Made by a program: the position numbers and the translations under genes | NCBI GenBank assembly: GCA_963281255.1 | Contig: OY725501.1 | Coordinates: 2,705,674 to 2,769,673, forward strand | From: Aphrocallistes beatrix | Taxonomy: Eukaryota; Porifera; Hexactinellida; Sceptrulophora; Aphrocallistidae | DNA length: 64,000 bases | Direction of reading: 5' to 3' | Shown here: one piece after another, positions 35,301 through 47,074 of the stretch | Layout of the letters: each line of letters opens with the position of its first letter | Numbering within the stretch: position 1 is the stretch's first letter | The notes under the pieces: generated by a model | The model's input: only the letters and a program-made list of their open reading frames with translations | Database searches by the model: none | What the model was told of the DNA's origin: nothing

Positions 35301-38300
35301 GTGTGTTAATTTATAATCGTAGAAGTTAATTAATGGATATTATTCGCTCTATTAATTGTAAAATATATTCGTCTAGCGTCTAGCTCTACGTGTGTTCGCA
35401 AATGGAATGCAAATATTCATTTTTTTTTAGGTTTTCAATCTCACACAAGACATCTGCGTTATGTAAACTTGTATCATTCCTGTACTGAATGTGTTACTTC
35501 ATTCTACTCTTAATCTATTCACGGCCTTACTAGTGTGATTCAATGGTCACAGGTAGTAAAATATTGCTCTGGAATGCTGTACTTTTAGAAAATGTGAGAA
35601 TCCTAAACATAAGTATACGGTATTTCTTTTGCTTGTGTAAGATTTATTATCTAAATTTTCTTTTTTTTAATGACAGGGATGTGTATGCGTTGTAATCACA
35701 TATTTTCATGATTAGGGTGAGTTTCACACGCGACAGTCAAAATCATTTTAAACCAGACATATTAATTAATAAAATGCACATACGTTGTTTATGACCTTTG
35801 TTTATGACCTTTTTATCCTTCTATTTTGTCGAAATCATTTCAATTATGTCATCGACATGCGTATGCCACGTGTATGAACAATATAACTTTCCTTAATCAT
35901 TCAAGTTTAACATGTTTTGTCCAGTTCCTTCACTTAGAAGGTTGTTGTTAGAACGTTTTAAGGTTAAACTAACCCTTAGACACAACATGCTAACCCTGAT
36001 TGTATTGATTTAGACTTAATACATACATAATGCCAAAATAAAATCTGAAAATAGGATAGTTGATTTAGTGACAAATGCAAATTCATTATATTTTATTTAT
36101 TACAAGACAATTGTAAGAATATGGTTTTGTCAGTTGTTAAGAAACATTTATTTTTACATTTATTTGTCTAACCCCGCGCTGTAAAGGAAATACGATAAAT
36201 TATGTCGCTAATTGCAATTTAATTTATTTATTTATTATTTCTTACACAAGCGTGCACGTACAATAGGAATTTATCTGGTTAATTAATGGACATACGTATA
36301 GCATTGCTAGTATATGTGGCTATATGTGGCAGAGGGCCAGGTGGGGCTAACAGTCTAAATTCTGCTGTAATGTAGTTTGTGGGAAACGTTTGACCCAGAT
36401 TATTTTGTCCAGATATTTTAGGAATGTACTAAGTTGGAAATGCAACCATGTGGAACATATACTAGATGCTTGTCATTTGATCATCAATTATGTTTTAATT
36501 TAACTTACAATCTGATATCCGAGTCGTAGAAAAATGCTAACTGCAGAATTCTTCTGTCGACAAAACATAAAAATGTTAATTCGCACTTAATTACGAAAGA
36601 AAATTTATTAAATATCTGGATAATTCACAATGTTTGAAAATACCATCGTTATAAAGGAACTGCCATTTGGATTTCTCGAAATGATTACCTTGTTCTTGAT
36701 TTGGGAGCAAGAATACTGCTATGAAGACAATTCAATTCATTATATCTTACAATGTGTATATGTATGTTCTATGTAGCGCTTGTCATTTTCAGCTATTTAC
36801 GCAGTACGAGATTAGAAATCGAAATTCCAAATGTTAAGATTAGTTGTTCAAATAATTTGAATATTTCAAAGCGCTCGGCCCCAAGTTCATTGAAAGTATT
36901 CCGAATTACTACGTGTAATACATCATATATGATACCACTCACAAATCCTTTGAATTATTGAATTATGACGAAGAAGATACAAAAGTCTCCACTAGAAGTC
37001 TAACTAGTGGATGTTATGTCCTCTGAGAATTACAGAAGAACTGTTTCACTTCTACTCTGGTCTGAATAGAGCGGTATGAATTCTCCCAAATGCCACAGAA
37101 ACCTATTTGCTCATTTTGACATATCAATCGGTTCTAATTGCTCGTTGATAACTTAATTAATTAGATATCTTTTTATTTCAATTTCTTAACCTCTGAATGA
37201 AATTAACTTCCTAATGCAATGGAATAACCGTTTTAAATGAGAAATGGAGTATTCGTATTAATATAAACTATTGTACTTACCTACTACCAGAAGCGTGAAC
37301 TCTAATCCTCTCCTCAAGCTCTTTTTGAATATCCTATCGCTTAGCGTATTGAGCTGTATGTAAGAGGATATCGACTTTTCTTCACTTGGAGCAGCTTTAT
37401 CACTTCCAAGCTTGGCTGTTGTCCTGGGGGGAGGAGGAGGGGGAGGGGTCGGGGAGTCGGACTGAGGAGGGGTCGGGGAGTAGGACTGAGGAGGGGTCGG
37501 AGAGGTCGGTGTGATATCAGTAGGTGAGGGCGGGAGGTCATCGGGTGTGATAGGTTCTTCGATCTTTGCTCCTGGTGTGGATGTTTGTTGAGGTGTTACT
37601 GGTTCCTCTGGTACCGGTAGATTTTCTTCTGATATGATGACGACTGGTTCAATTGAGGATTTGGTAGTGGCTGGTTGGGGCTCAGATATCGATTCTTCTG
37701 GCTTAGGGCGTAACTTTGGTTTGGGTTTAACGACTGGAGGCTGGGGAGAGGGGGGTTTCTCTGTTGGCGTAGATGTACGTGCTTCCGTGAGAGAAGGAAT
37801 CGGACTACTGCTTGCTGCTGAGTTAGTAGGGGAAGTACTCCCGGAACTGATGCTGGAATGTTCGATCATTGGCTCGGGTGTTTGGGATTTTGGTTTGACA
37901 AGGTCCCTACTGTCTGGTATTAAGATATGCTCGCTATGATGTCGTATTTTGTTCTTATCGTTTCTTTTCACTACGTAAGACGTTGTGACGGTTTTAGCAG
38001 GAGAACGAGTTTTTATAACGATGCTGGTGACTTGAGATTTAACCGGAGAGTCTAGGGCTGTGGAACCATCGGAGTCCTGGCTTGAAGTAGAGTTGCAAGT
38101 CTGCGGTCTCTCAGAGACTGGAGAAGTTCTAGCCTCAGAAGTGTCTGTGCTGCTAATAGGGGACTTTAGGAAATCGCTCCTGTCTGAGATGGAGCTGATG
38201 TCAGAGTTGGTTGAGGTGTTAGAAGGGTTGCGGAGGCGCCTCTTTACCTCGTTAATCTGTTTGGTAGGAGTGGTGGGCTGAGAGTGGAAGTGTGTCCTGT

Positions 38301-41300
38301 TGTATCGTTTCACAAGCGGACTTCCCTCGATTTTAGTCTCATTATCTTGCATTGCAATGTTATCCTTATACTGCTTGAGACGTTCAGATACAAGGCCTTG
38401 TCTTGGAGTGGATCTTCTCTTGTCGTGTTCAGGATTTATGGCCTTATCACGCATACAATTAAAAGATTGTTGCATTCTGCGGTTGAGAATTGGTTGTTCT
38501 TAGAAATAAAGAGAAATTGTCAAATTCTTGTAATAATGATATTTTCAATGACAAATATGTGATTGATCCAAATTATAAGATTAACCAAAAAGATATAATG
38601 AATATTACAGTTGTGACTTGTGCTTTTATTGCAATAATACGCTGAATGCACAAGTTTTATAGTAAACTAACCTAAGTACTGCTGATGTGGAAGAGCTTCT
38701 ACATAGCTTCTATGTATTCATTAACGTTGCATGGAAACTGTGGTATATGGTAAAATACAACATATGTGGCGTAACTTGATTCTACTGCACTTGCTATTCT
38801 ATTGTGCGTACTCTACTGTGCAAATCATTTTTATGTATACTGAATGCTAGCCCTATTAATTGCGCAACTTTGAGACCAAGGATTTCAACTCAACAAATCT
38901 GGCAAGGAAATTAACACATCACCCAGACTTAAATCAGGAAATTTGGGTTATGAATGGATATGGCGAATGATTTCTGCATGAAGTGGTATATGCTTCATCT
39001 TACGAATATTTGTTGCATAATTATTCTTAAGGAAATGCAAGATTCTAACCTATAAATATTTATTCGACAGAGTAATGTTTAGTAATATATATATACATAT
39101 ATATAATATTATTCATCTACTTATTAACTGAGCTATCCTGTGTTGATTTTTTATCAGGTCGTAAATGGGGCAAAAAAATAATAATCGCCTGGCTACCATC
39201 CGATAATATAGGGTATTCACATTTTCAAATGGTAGAAGACATAATGAGATCTCAACGGATAATATAGTATTCCACTATGTAGAATATTTTCACTTAAACT
39301 ACTAAAACTTCTCCCAATGAAAAGAAGTCAGTTGTACAGACGTAATTACATACGTATGTTCTTATTAAATGTGACTATTCATTACTGAGCTCATAGTGAC
39401 CTATACTAAATCTATTCAAATGGATTGTCTTGTATCATTGATGGTTTCTGAGACTCGTGCCATACAGATTGTCATGTCTTCTGACTGGTCTACTCCATTC
39501 GGAGTAGTGCATGGTCTAAATTGCAATCAAATCTCTTTCCACTTGATCGGATCGAGTCAATATTAGGAACACAATTGCGATAGCTCTTCTAGAGATGATT
39601 ATATGAAAAAAGTAACTATTTTATGATTTACAATCCTATATTCTGAAGCAATATTCCCGTGTGCAGTTTCACTAACACATAATATGTTGATGTACATATC
39701 ATCGACACTACATTACGTATATTCCTTCATTTTAGAGATTCCCGAGTATGCTCTACAAGTCTAATCATAGCAATGTTATTTTTGATTATTTAATGTAATT
39801 TTTAATATTATTTTTGTACTTGTAATTTTGCAATGTTTTTGAAGTTAGATCAGGATAATGTCAGGTTTAGCGATTATATGCTAATGAATGAAATAACAAT
39901 TAATCCGTCTAACATGTAAACTTTCTTAATGCAATAAGACTCAATCAGTCAGGAACTTATTACATTACGTCTGAACTCATGTGTCTACGTCTAGCAAGCG
40001 CAGATTCTAATTAATTTCTCAAAAGAAATAATTGTACGTATGAACCTATAATCATTGAATTTTACTTCCAGAGGTCAGCACTGACTTAGTTGACGGTTGC
40101 ACTAATCATTCACGCGCTACAATGATTTCATCTATTGGTATGAACCTTGCGCTTATTTCAAAAAATTCTGATTTGATGAAGGAATGATTTAGGTAATCTA
40201 GGCAGTAATTACTCTTGTGAGTTGAGAAGTCTCCCTCCGTAAGAGCGAATTTCTCAAATCAATCGCATAGTCAATTATAAGAGTAGTAGTTTGGCTACTG
40301 GACAGATGGAGTGCAGAATGTGGGACTTACAGCTTTCCCGAGAAGCTGAAATACTTTCGTCTGTCCAGGGAGCCAGCGCAGATATCCCATATACGCAGAA
40401 CATTCTATGAAATACTTCTTCTGTAACGGAATACACACTTATGTGATGGCAGATATGCTGCGAGTCCGTGGCGCACGAAATTTTCTGCTTACCCTCCTCC
40501 TACTCCATTCGGATAAAATATGGAAAAAATATTTCCAACACAAATATTTACTTTCATCTCATTGTCCCTTTCTGACCCCTAGTTGACCTAGTATGTACAA
40601 TTCCTCAAGGAGGGAACACTGGTTGAGAACCATTGACTTAGCCGGTATTATGAATTATAATGGATTGGGTTTTTGAATTTGAAGAAGTATTTACAGTATA
40701 TATACATATGTATATATGATTGCCAAAGATAGCACCCAAACGGTCAAAAGGTCGGATTAAGACCTGATATCTTGACTTTGATTCTGAAAATCTTTTGAAA
40801 TGATAACACTTAATTTAACCTGTTCAGATCTCAAAAGACACACTACACATTTATCTGTTCTATCAAAATATTATTTTTTTGGTTTAAAATGCTCTAATAA
40901 TACCTATTTAAAATCCTAAATTCGGCCTAATACGAGTATTAAACAGAACACCTGATAGATCCTAACGCAGACGTATAACACCATCACATGTTCGTACACA
41001 CTGGCATTACTACTTTTACTTCCTTCAAGCATGTTGCTACCTAGAGAGCACCTGCATACCTGCTCGATACGCTACTGTTGGCGCTGTTTTCGTGTTGTGG
41101 TCAGACCTAGCGCACGGAAACCGCAAATCTAGGACAAGTCAGGCTTTGTCTTCACTCATAACCATCTTTCTTGGGAAATTGCAGAATCACTTTCATGATT
41201 ACATCAAATTTATTGTGTATTCGATGAAAAACATTATCAAAGAATTTAATTCTGTGTGTAATAGCAATATCCTACTCAGTACTTGGAAAGCAGTTGAACT

Positions 41301-41801
41301 TAGAGAATTTGTGTCACATTTGAATTCCTTTAGCGAAACTGATTTAATCTTATTTATACAAATTAGCAATCTCTTGTTAAATAATCCAACTAATGTAAAC
41401 AAATCACTTTCACGTGTGCCGTCGCAATTTTTTCATTTCGTCCGTTTTGTACAATACTTGAATATCTCAGAAGAATATTCGTGCTAGATTATGTAGGATA
41501 ATTTTTGGATTCAATTTAGGTAGTATTTCATTGCCTTTAATTAGAATAGTTACATGCAAATCATTGCGTGCGCATAAAATAAATCAACATAAGACTTACC
41601 GAATGTGGTTTCATCTTCTGACGCAGTACTCAACGCGTTCAGACTGCTAATACTCGGGCTCTTCTTCTTGATGATTAGTCTACGCTTTGAGTTCGGACTC
41701 TTTGGCTCGGGCGTGACTGGGGTGGATGTGAATAAAATGTCTTGATACGCAGATCTAGGTGAGTCAGGAATTGAAATATCTTCTAGGTCAAATTTTGACA
41801 T
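26327..41801 (-). CDS. Septin GTPase with long N-terminal extension
   Basis: Twelve exons, all phases agreeing: 41801-41600, 38498-37281, 34875-34789, 34720-34594, 32502-32368, 28377-28260, 27935-27843, 27764-27668, 27392-27341, 26801-26715, 26574-26505, 26386-26327. Together they encode 781 residues. The first ~460 are a Ser/Pro-rich, probably disordered extension ending in a PTPPQS-type repeat and a polyproline run. Then come the polybasic KKSLRRG, GTPase motifs G1 GEAGLGKTT (about 474-482), G3 DTPGFGD and G4 AKAD, and the septin unique element ([45 protein letters not shown]). The C-terminus is a short coiled coil ([20 protein letters not shown]). [10 protein letters not shown] and RVHACLYF resemble the SEPT2/4/5 group. 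Septins form filaments at the cortex and cleavage furrow. Intron 5 contains CDC20 on the other strand. Confidence 0.9.
27559..27628. mobile_element. 70-bp MITE in septin intron 8
   Basis: TA-flanked, ends CAGTCGAAATCG and CGATTTCGACTG. Very short, with no coding capacity. Confidence 0.6.
28571..28710. mobile_element. GTCCCG-rich MITE upstream of CDC20, duplication CTTTAACA
   Basis: Inverted ends GGGGTATGCCTAATTT and AAATTAGGTATGCCC, flanked by CTTTAACA at 28563-28570 and 28711-28718. The inside is a tandem array of gggacgggac/gtcccgtcccgg words that can fold back. It ends 153 bp before the CDC20 start codon. Confidence 0.8.
28864..31698 (+). CDS. CDC20: CDC20, activator of the anaphase-promoting complex
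   Basis: Four exons, 28864-29198, 30324-30675, 30757-31271 and 31335-31698, in phase through gtaagt, gttagg and gtagta donors; 521 residues (human 499). The N-terminus carries KARWQIK. The C-box is split by the first intron and reads CRFIPNR where the family usually has DR(F/Y)IPxR. A Mad2-binding-like RILSFQP follows, then [20 protein letters not shown] and seven WD repeats ([72 protein letters not shown]). It ends in SSIR, the Ile-Arg tail that docks on the APC. CDC20 recruits securin and cyclin B for ubiquitination and is the spindle-checkpoint target. The gene sits inside septin intron 5 on the opposite strand, and its exon borders do not touch septin exons. Confidence 0.95.
29325..29550. 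mobile_element. GTCCCG-rich MITE in CDC20 intron 1, duplication ACAAGGTG
   Basis: Same family as 28571-28710: ends TGGACATGCCTAATTTCC and GGAAATTAGGCATGCCC, with ACAAGGTG at 29317-29324 and 29551-29558. The inside has about six cccgtcccgtcccggaaatt words. Degenerate relatives lie at about 56445-56490 and 58500-58575. Confidence 0.85.
32503..37280 (-). other. Septin introns 2 to 4, nothing else recognised
   Basis: Apart from exons 3 and 4 (34875-34594), this AT-rich stretch shows no second gene. Short open frames on both strands have no recognisable content. Confidence 0.5.
38499..41599 (-). other. Septin intron 1
   Basis: AT-rich intron of 3.1 kb. It holds a single hAT-like end near 40612-40637 (actggttgagaaccattg) and a 131-codon open frame at 41092-41487 (+) with no recognised family. 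No firm gene seen. Confidence 0.5.
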
Positions 41802-42580
41802 CTTTTTAAATTTTCGACTCGATGTATTTTACAATCTAAACTAGCATCTAGGACTATTATAGTACAACGTATATATAGCCAGAAATAAGATACCATGTTG
41901 CCCACTCCTATTCAACACAAATAAGGTATTGCATTACTCGAGTTTGTTCTAAACATAAATACGCCCCTCTATCTCCTCATAGATTGTACTTCAATAAGTG
42001 TCCTGCTACTTACTTGTTTTAAACTCAGGCGTAACTATACATCTTATCGTATAAGATAATACTGCAATAGTCAAAATAACTATTAATTGAGAAAGTTTGA
42101 ACTTTTGAGAGTATTCTGATATAAATGTGTGTGCCAACCTATAAACTGTGATATATTGGGAAGGATTTGGAAGGGTTGCTTTGTAAATATTATATTATTT
42201 TGATATCCGTTCAATAAAATAGGACTAGAGTTTTTCACCAGGGATTATCTATACTATTATCAAACTTCAATGTTTGTTTGTATGCTCAGAATTGATTGGA
42301 AAGACCATACAACATAGAAAACAGATTTGTATACAGGAGTAAGTTTACACACCGGCAACGATATATAGTTTTTGAAGCGATTGTTTAACTTTCTTATTTG
42401 ACCTTGTCAGCTCGAAATTCTGTCAGTATATAGAACCACTTATGTTTAATCGTTCTACTAATTCTCATGTTGTTTTTTCTTGAAAATTTGGAGTGTTCTA
42501 AAAGAATATGTGTTATAAAATTATAGTCACAAGATGTAATTTGGAAGTTTCGCACATCGGATGTTTTAGGCCACAAAATA
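41802..42580. other. Upstream flank of the septin gene
   Basis: AT-rich; the septin promoter probably lies here, but no motif can be assigned. Confidence 0.3.
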
Positions 42581-43248
42581 CAGTAGAACGTCGTTTATCC
42601 AAACCCCTTCAGGGGCGGCACACCCACTCAAAAAGTGGTACGGCGGAATATTTGGCACATATCTTCCAGTACAAATTCAAAACTGATCCGACTACGCCGA
42701 AGCAAGTATTTAATACGGTACAATGGGAATTCACTTAATCATCGTATATTTGCATAGACATATTGCAATTACGTCATTGTTTCACTTAGAACAGATTAGT
42801 ATAGTACAGCAAAGCTGAGCCTTTCTAAAAAGTGGTGTCCTGCAGGACCGGGTATGCCACCCCTACCTCGGTTAACCAAACTTATAAACATTTGGAAATG
42901 GTCCTACTTGAGCCAAGAGAATTGAGAGCATTAAAAGCACCAAATTTTTAACCATTCTCGATAAGACACATTCATAATATGTATGTTGTAAATCGAAATA
43001 AATAAATTACGTACTCCATAGAAATACGTAGCACATCACATTCCTGAGCAGCTGGTTCGTTTCGTCAATTTTCGACTGTATCACATAAATTATTCTCAGT
43101 TCAACACTAATGATACATACTTATCACAGTAGAAAATTGATAAAGGCACTTATCTGAACTCCAGTTTTTCGGACTCCAGTTATCCGAACATTTCACTTAT
43201 CCGAACCCCCTTTGGTCCCATCACGTTCGGGTAACTGACGTTCTACTG
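42581..43248. mobile_element. Pogo-like element interrupted by a hAT-like MITE
   Basis: Outer ends CAGTAGAACGTCGTTTATCC and its counterpart (gggtaactgacgttctactg), TA-flanked at both sides. Inside, 42609 starts caggggcggcacaccc and about 42865 ends gtatgccacccct, an inverted pair of hAT type. The inner insertion has no clean duplication. Non-coding. Confidence 0.65.
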
Positions 43249-45588
43249 TAGATTACTAATCAGAGTTTGTTGTGCCGTCTAATGAGGTTTTACATAGTAA
43301 CAAGGGATGCATAATAATTATCCTTAATTTAATACACGATGCATGAATTTCAAAAAAAGATTAAATAACATTATATTCACTCTTCTACATACAGTGTGTC
43401 TGAAATGCTCTGAAGGCCACGAAGCGGCCTTTGTGAGTGAGTTCCTGTCGCAAAGCGAACTAGCCCTACGGGCAGGGCAGTACTGTAGAATATGCATAAC
43501 CCGATACACTCTTTGGGGATATACTGGGTTGCCATGGGAACGGGAAACTTTTTAGGCATTGGTTGCTATTAATTGGGTTAAATTATACCTGTCGAAACTC
43601 AAATACAGCTTGCTTCCGAGATATCCACTGTACGACGCTAAACAGTATATTATCAATGAAAAATGATGTTTGTATGAACACAAGTGAATACTTATGTGTG
43701 TTTAGATATAACTCAGTTTTAACAAACTATTGAATCACACATTATCATATATGTCAACTGAAGCACGTTATTTACACATGATTTATGTGTCTCAAAATAG
43801 CGCCTCGCGTATCCCAGGCAGGAATCCTGATATAATTTATGATTCAGTTTACGTTATATTTAATGTTTAAGGAAAACTTATACCAATTTTTTCTTAGTTT
43901 AGAATGTTTCAGATGTCATTTTTAAGCTTTTTATCGGACTTCTCGCTTTAAAATAAGTCCAATCGACCTAATTTACATAAGAATTGTAAAATTTTGGTTC
44001 ATTATGCCAAGGTTCACTCAAATTGTGTATGCTATAGAGCCACATCTTTTCCAATCCGAGATAGTTAAAATTATGAAGGTCTTGTTCAAAGAGATTATAT
44101 TTTATTGTGTGATATAACTTCAAAAATTTTGCTGACTCTTGTGAATCTACTCAGCCCTCGTTTAATTCAGTTAAGAGACTAATATTGGTAAAAGTAATCT
44201 TTAGTCACCATAATAATTAGTTGATGGATAAGATAAACCTTCAATCTTGCTTTCTGTTGACATACTATATTAGTAAGTCAAGTAAACCTTGGAATATGGA
44301 TATTAACTTGGATTTGCAGCTGAAGAAACTATTACATTCCGAAAGTGTATCTTTTTACGAGTGTAGAATATTTTGAGAAAACATGTTTTCGATGATCTGA
44401 TGGTTGCTGAGTTTGTAGAAAAACTGACTCTACAAAAATCAGTGCTCTGGGACTTTAATTCCTTACAAGCGAAACCATATCCGCCTATGCATCGCTACAT
44501 CCATGGTTTAGGCAATGCTAATAGACATCCACAGGGGCACAAAAGTGTTCGCCAGCTTAATAGAATTTGAAATTTAACTCATTAATCAATTATGCAAGAA
44601 GATAAATTGTTTGAATTTATATTTAACCAATGAAAATCCTATAATACGTAGATATCATAAAATTAATCAAACCTGAATATAGACCTTTGAGTGATTTTTT
44701 CAGATAAACTTATACCTAAACCAAGTAAATACTTAGTTTTTGCGCTTTCAAATATTTAATTTTAAATACTTGTTCTACTATATTGATGAATTTTAGTATA
44801 GGAATGCCCCACCTGGCCCAATTCACGCTACGCTACAGTATGACACAATCGAAAACTTATAATTCAGAGTGCACCAAAAATATTTTAGAATAAGATCCGA
44901 GTGATATCCTAATGAATTTTATTATTATTCACCAAAATTCAAGTCAGATTCAAATTATTTTTTCATGAGTTCTAAATTCTAAAAATCTTGGAATCGGTAT
45001 TCTAAACGAATTCAAAGAAAAATTCTTAGAATTCGGAGAATTTGAAAAAAAGAACTTGTTGATGCTTTTAGGTCGAGAATGGGATTCTAAGAAATTCTTA
45101 CCAACTCTGATGAAAACATTCATATATAGTTCTTCAATAATAGTGAACTCTATCAGTATGATTAAAACCGGTGGGTTTTTGGAAAAGTATCGAAGATACT
45201 TTGTCAAGCGAATTTGCTGATAACCATATTGTTATTGAAATGATTTTTGTGAAATTGTTTTGGCCAGTTCTGCCAATAAATTTAAGGTAAATGTTTTTGA
45301 ACCTTTTGAACCTTAATCTTATGCCGTCTTTTTTTCTGGAAAGTTTTTACAATCATATTTGTTTTGATATGGTCAAAATAGCTACGATATATGAAAAGAA
45401 CACTAAATGCGGCTAAGGTACAATCTTAGCTATCATTTTACACTCTAGCAACATATTGAATGGTTTGCTAACAATATTGTTTTTAAATTAAAATGTACTT
45501 CTAAAATGTTTGTAGTATCATATAACCAATGTAGCTAGTAATTCAAAGTGGTTTTGTGTTGTCACCTTTTAATTATAAATCTGGATGT
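43249..45588. other. Intergenic, hairpin but no gene
   Basis: A GC-rich hairpin (aaggcc acgaagc ggcctt) lies at about 43413-43431, resembling the structured end of R1. The remaining AT-rich sequence shows no gene; short open frames (44373-44570, 44950-45207) are not recognised. Confidence 0.4.
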
Positions 45589-45732
45589 GTATGTTCCGCT
45601 CCAAGTAGGGATATTCTTACTTGGCACAGCGCCAATAAGAACTCTTGACGCAACAAAAGTTCGAATAAACTTACATCTAGAAAATTCCAATTTTGTTGCG
45701 CCAAGTAAGATTCCTACTTGGTGCGGAACATG
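45589..45732. mobile_element. Inverted-repeat MITE
   Basis: Arms atgttccgctccaagtaggg and the complement of tcctacttggtgcggaacat; a second inner pairing is ttacttggc / gccaagtaa. A relative with the same gccaagtag/ctacttggc ends is at about 53930-54066. Confidence 0.65.
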
Positions 45733-46346
45733 TACATTTAATTAATAAGTAGGTAGAATATAGACAATGAAAATAAACAACAGAACAATACACCAAAAAG
45801 GCCTAAGGTCCAATTCCCACAGAACAAATGCGACTCACCTGAAATATTCCAAATCCCCAATACCTTTTGAGAAACAAAATACCCAAAATTTGTTTCGACT
45901 TAAGGATATCATACAAAATTATAATTACAATATACTAAAATTAGATCTCATCCCGGAATCAAATGATTATGACGTCATTGTCATATTTTTAATGTGCTTC
46001 CTACACTAATACATTGGATCAATAAGCCATTGTAATTGTGTAAAAGCACAAATCAATAAACCATTGTAATAGTGTAAAAGCACAAATCTAAAATGAGTAT
46101 AGCGTCCAGACGTAATTCCCCTAGCAAGACAGAATTCTAAGTATATTTAAATATATCATACGATTTTCGATATTTTCTAAATCATCACGAGTAAGAGTGA
46201 GTTTATAGTTTTTTATATTGTTTATTGTACAAAAAATATCCATCATCAAAGGCATTTATTTACACTAAAGGAAGATAGAGACAGGAATCTGGAATCTGTT
46301 CATTCCCAATTTGATCGGGCAATGCCTTGATTGAATAGTTGAGGTT
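45733..46346. other. Left flank of the RAG1-like element
   Basis: AT-rich. At about 45968-45985 there is an R1-like ttatgacgtcattgtcat. A 50-bp direct duplication (aataaaccattgtaa...gtgtaaaagcacaaat) lies near 46018-46090. Confidence 0.4.
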
Positions 46347-46351
46347 GAAAA
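46347..46351. repeat. 5-bp target duplication GAAAA, left
   Basis: GAAAA directly precedes the left terminal CACAGTG and is repeated directly after the right end at 49777-49781. Five bases is the duplication length known for Transib and RAG transposition. Confidence 0.9.
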
Positions 46352-46378
46352 CACAGTGGTTTAGAACCAAAGAATAGG
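46352..46378 (+). repeat. Left terminal inverted repeat, RSS-like heptamer
   Basis: CACAGTG at 46352-46358, then 10 bases, then AAAGAATAGG at 46369-46378, followed by a run of seven A. The heptamer equals the consensus of V(D)J recombination signals. Confidence 0.9.
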
Positions 46379-47074
46379 AAAAAAATAGATCTCCTTTCCT
46401 ATGATTTTATTCGATTACTTATTGTTTGAATAAAACTTGTTTGAATTTTCTAAGCAATTGAGTGCCTAGAAGCAGTACAATTACACTTACAAATATGCAT
46501 GTTCATTTTAGCTAAAATTGTGGTTCCGGGGAATTCTAAATTTAACCTCAATTCAAATAGAAGCAAAATCATTTTCTAACAATACAAGACGAAAAATTCA
46601 GTTTAGTTTATACATTTAAAGTATGCTGAAACCGAATAACCTGTTTTCATTCAAGTATTTTCAATATTTCAGTTGAGAAATTAAATTCTATACTTGTTGC
46701 TAACTTAGAATCAAAATTTATTTGATAACAAATTCAAAAGTGCTCGCAAAAGTAAACTTCACAAAACTTCAATTAGATATTGATACAATATACCCCTAAC
46801 TAGATCTAAATTCATAGTTTAAACGGATACGCCCCGAAACAGTGCGCAAAGTAAGATTTTATATTGAATTCCATTGTCATATTTTTGTTGTTAGGCAAAT
46901 TCCATTGTCAAATATTGTAACTATGTAACAAAACAAGATATTATTCTTACAACCACACTCATCGTATTTCAACTCAAAGTATGAACACTATACCGATATT
47001 ATAAATAAATGTCTGATGATGTAAAAAGCTTCAGTATTGGAATCTCTTAATCATTATTCATTGACACATTCCTC

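Noticed and set aside
38475-38475. ATG at 38475 as the septin start
   Set aside because: The exon is open upstream to an acceptor at 38499, and joins in phase to the exon at 41801-41600, giving a longer model; an alternative promoter remains possible.
41092-41487. 131-codon open frame on the plus strand inside septin intron 1
   Set aside because: No family recognised, no splice or start context, and the opposite strand is also partly open; not enough to call a gene.
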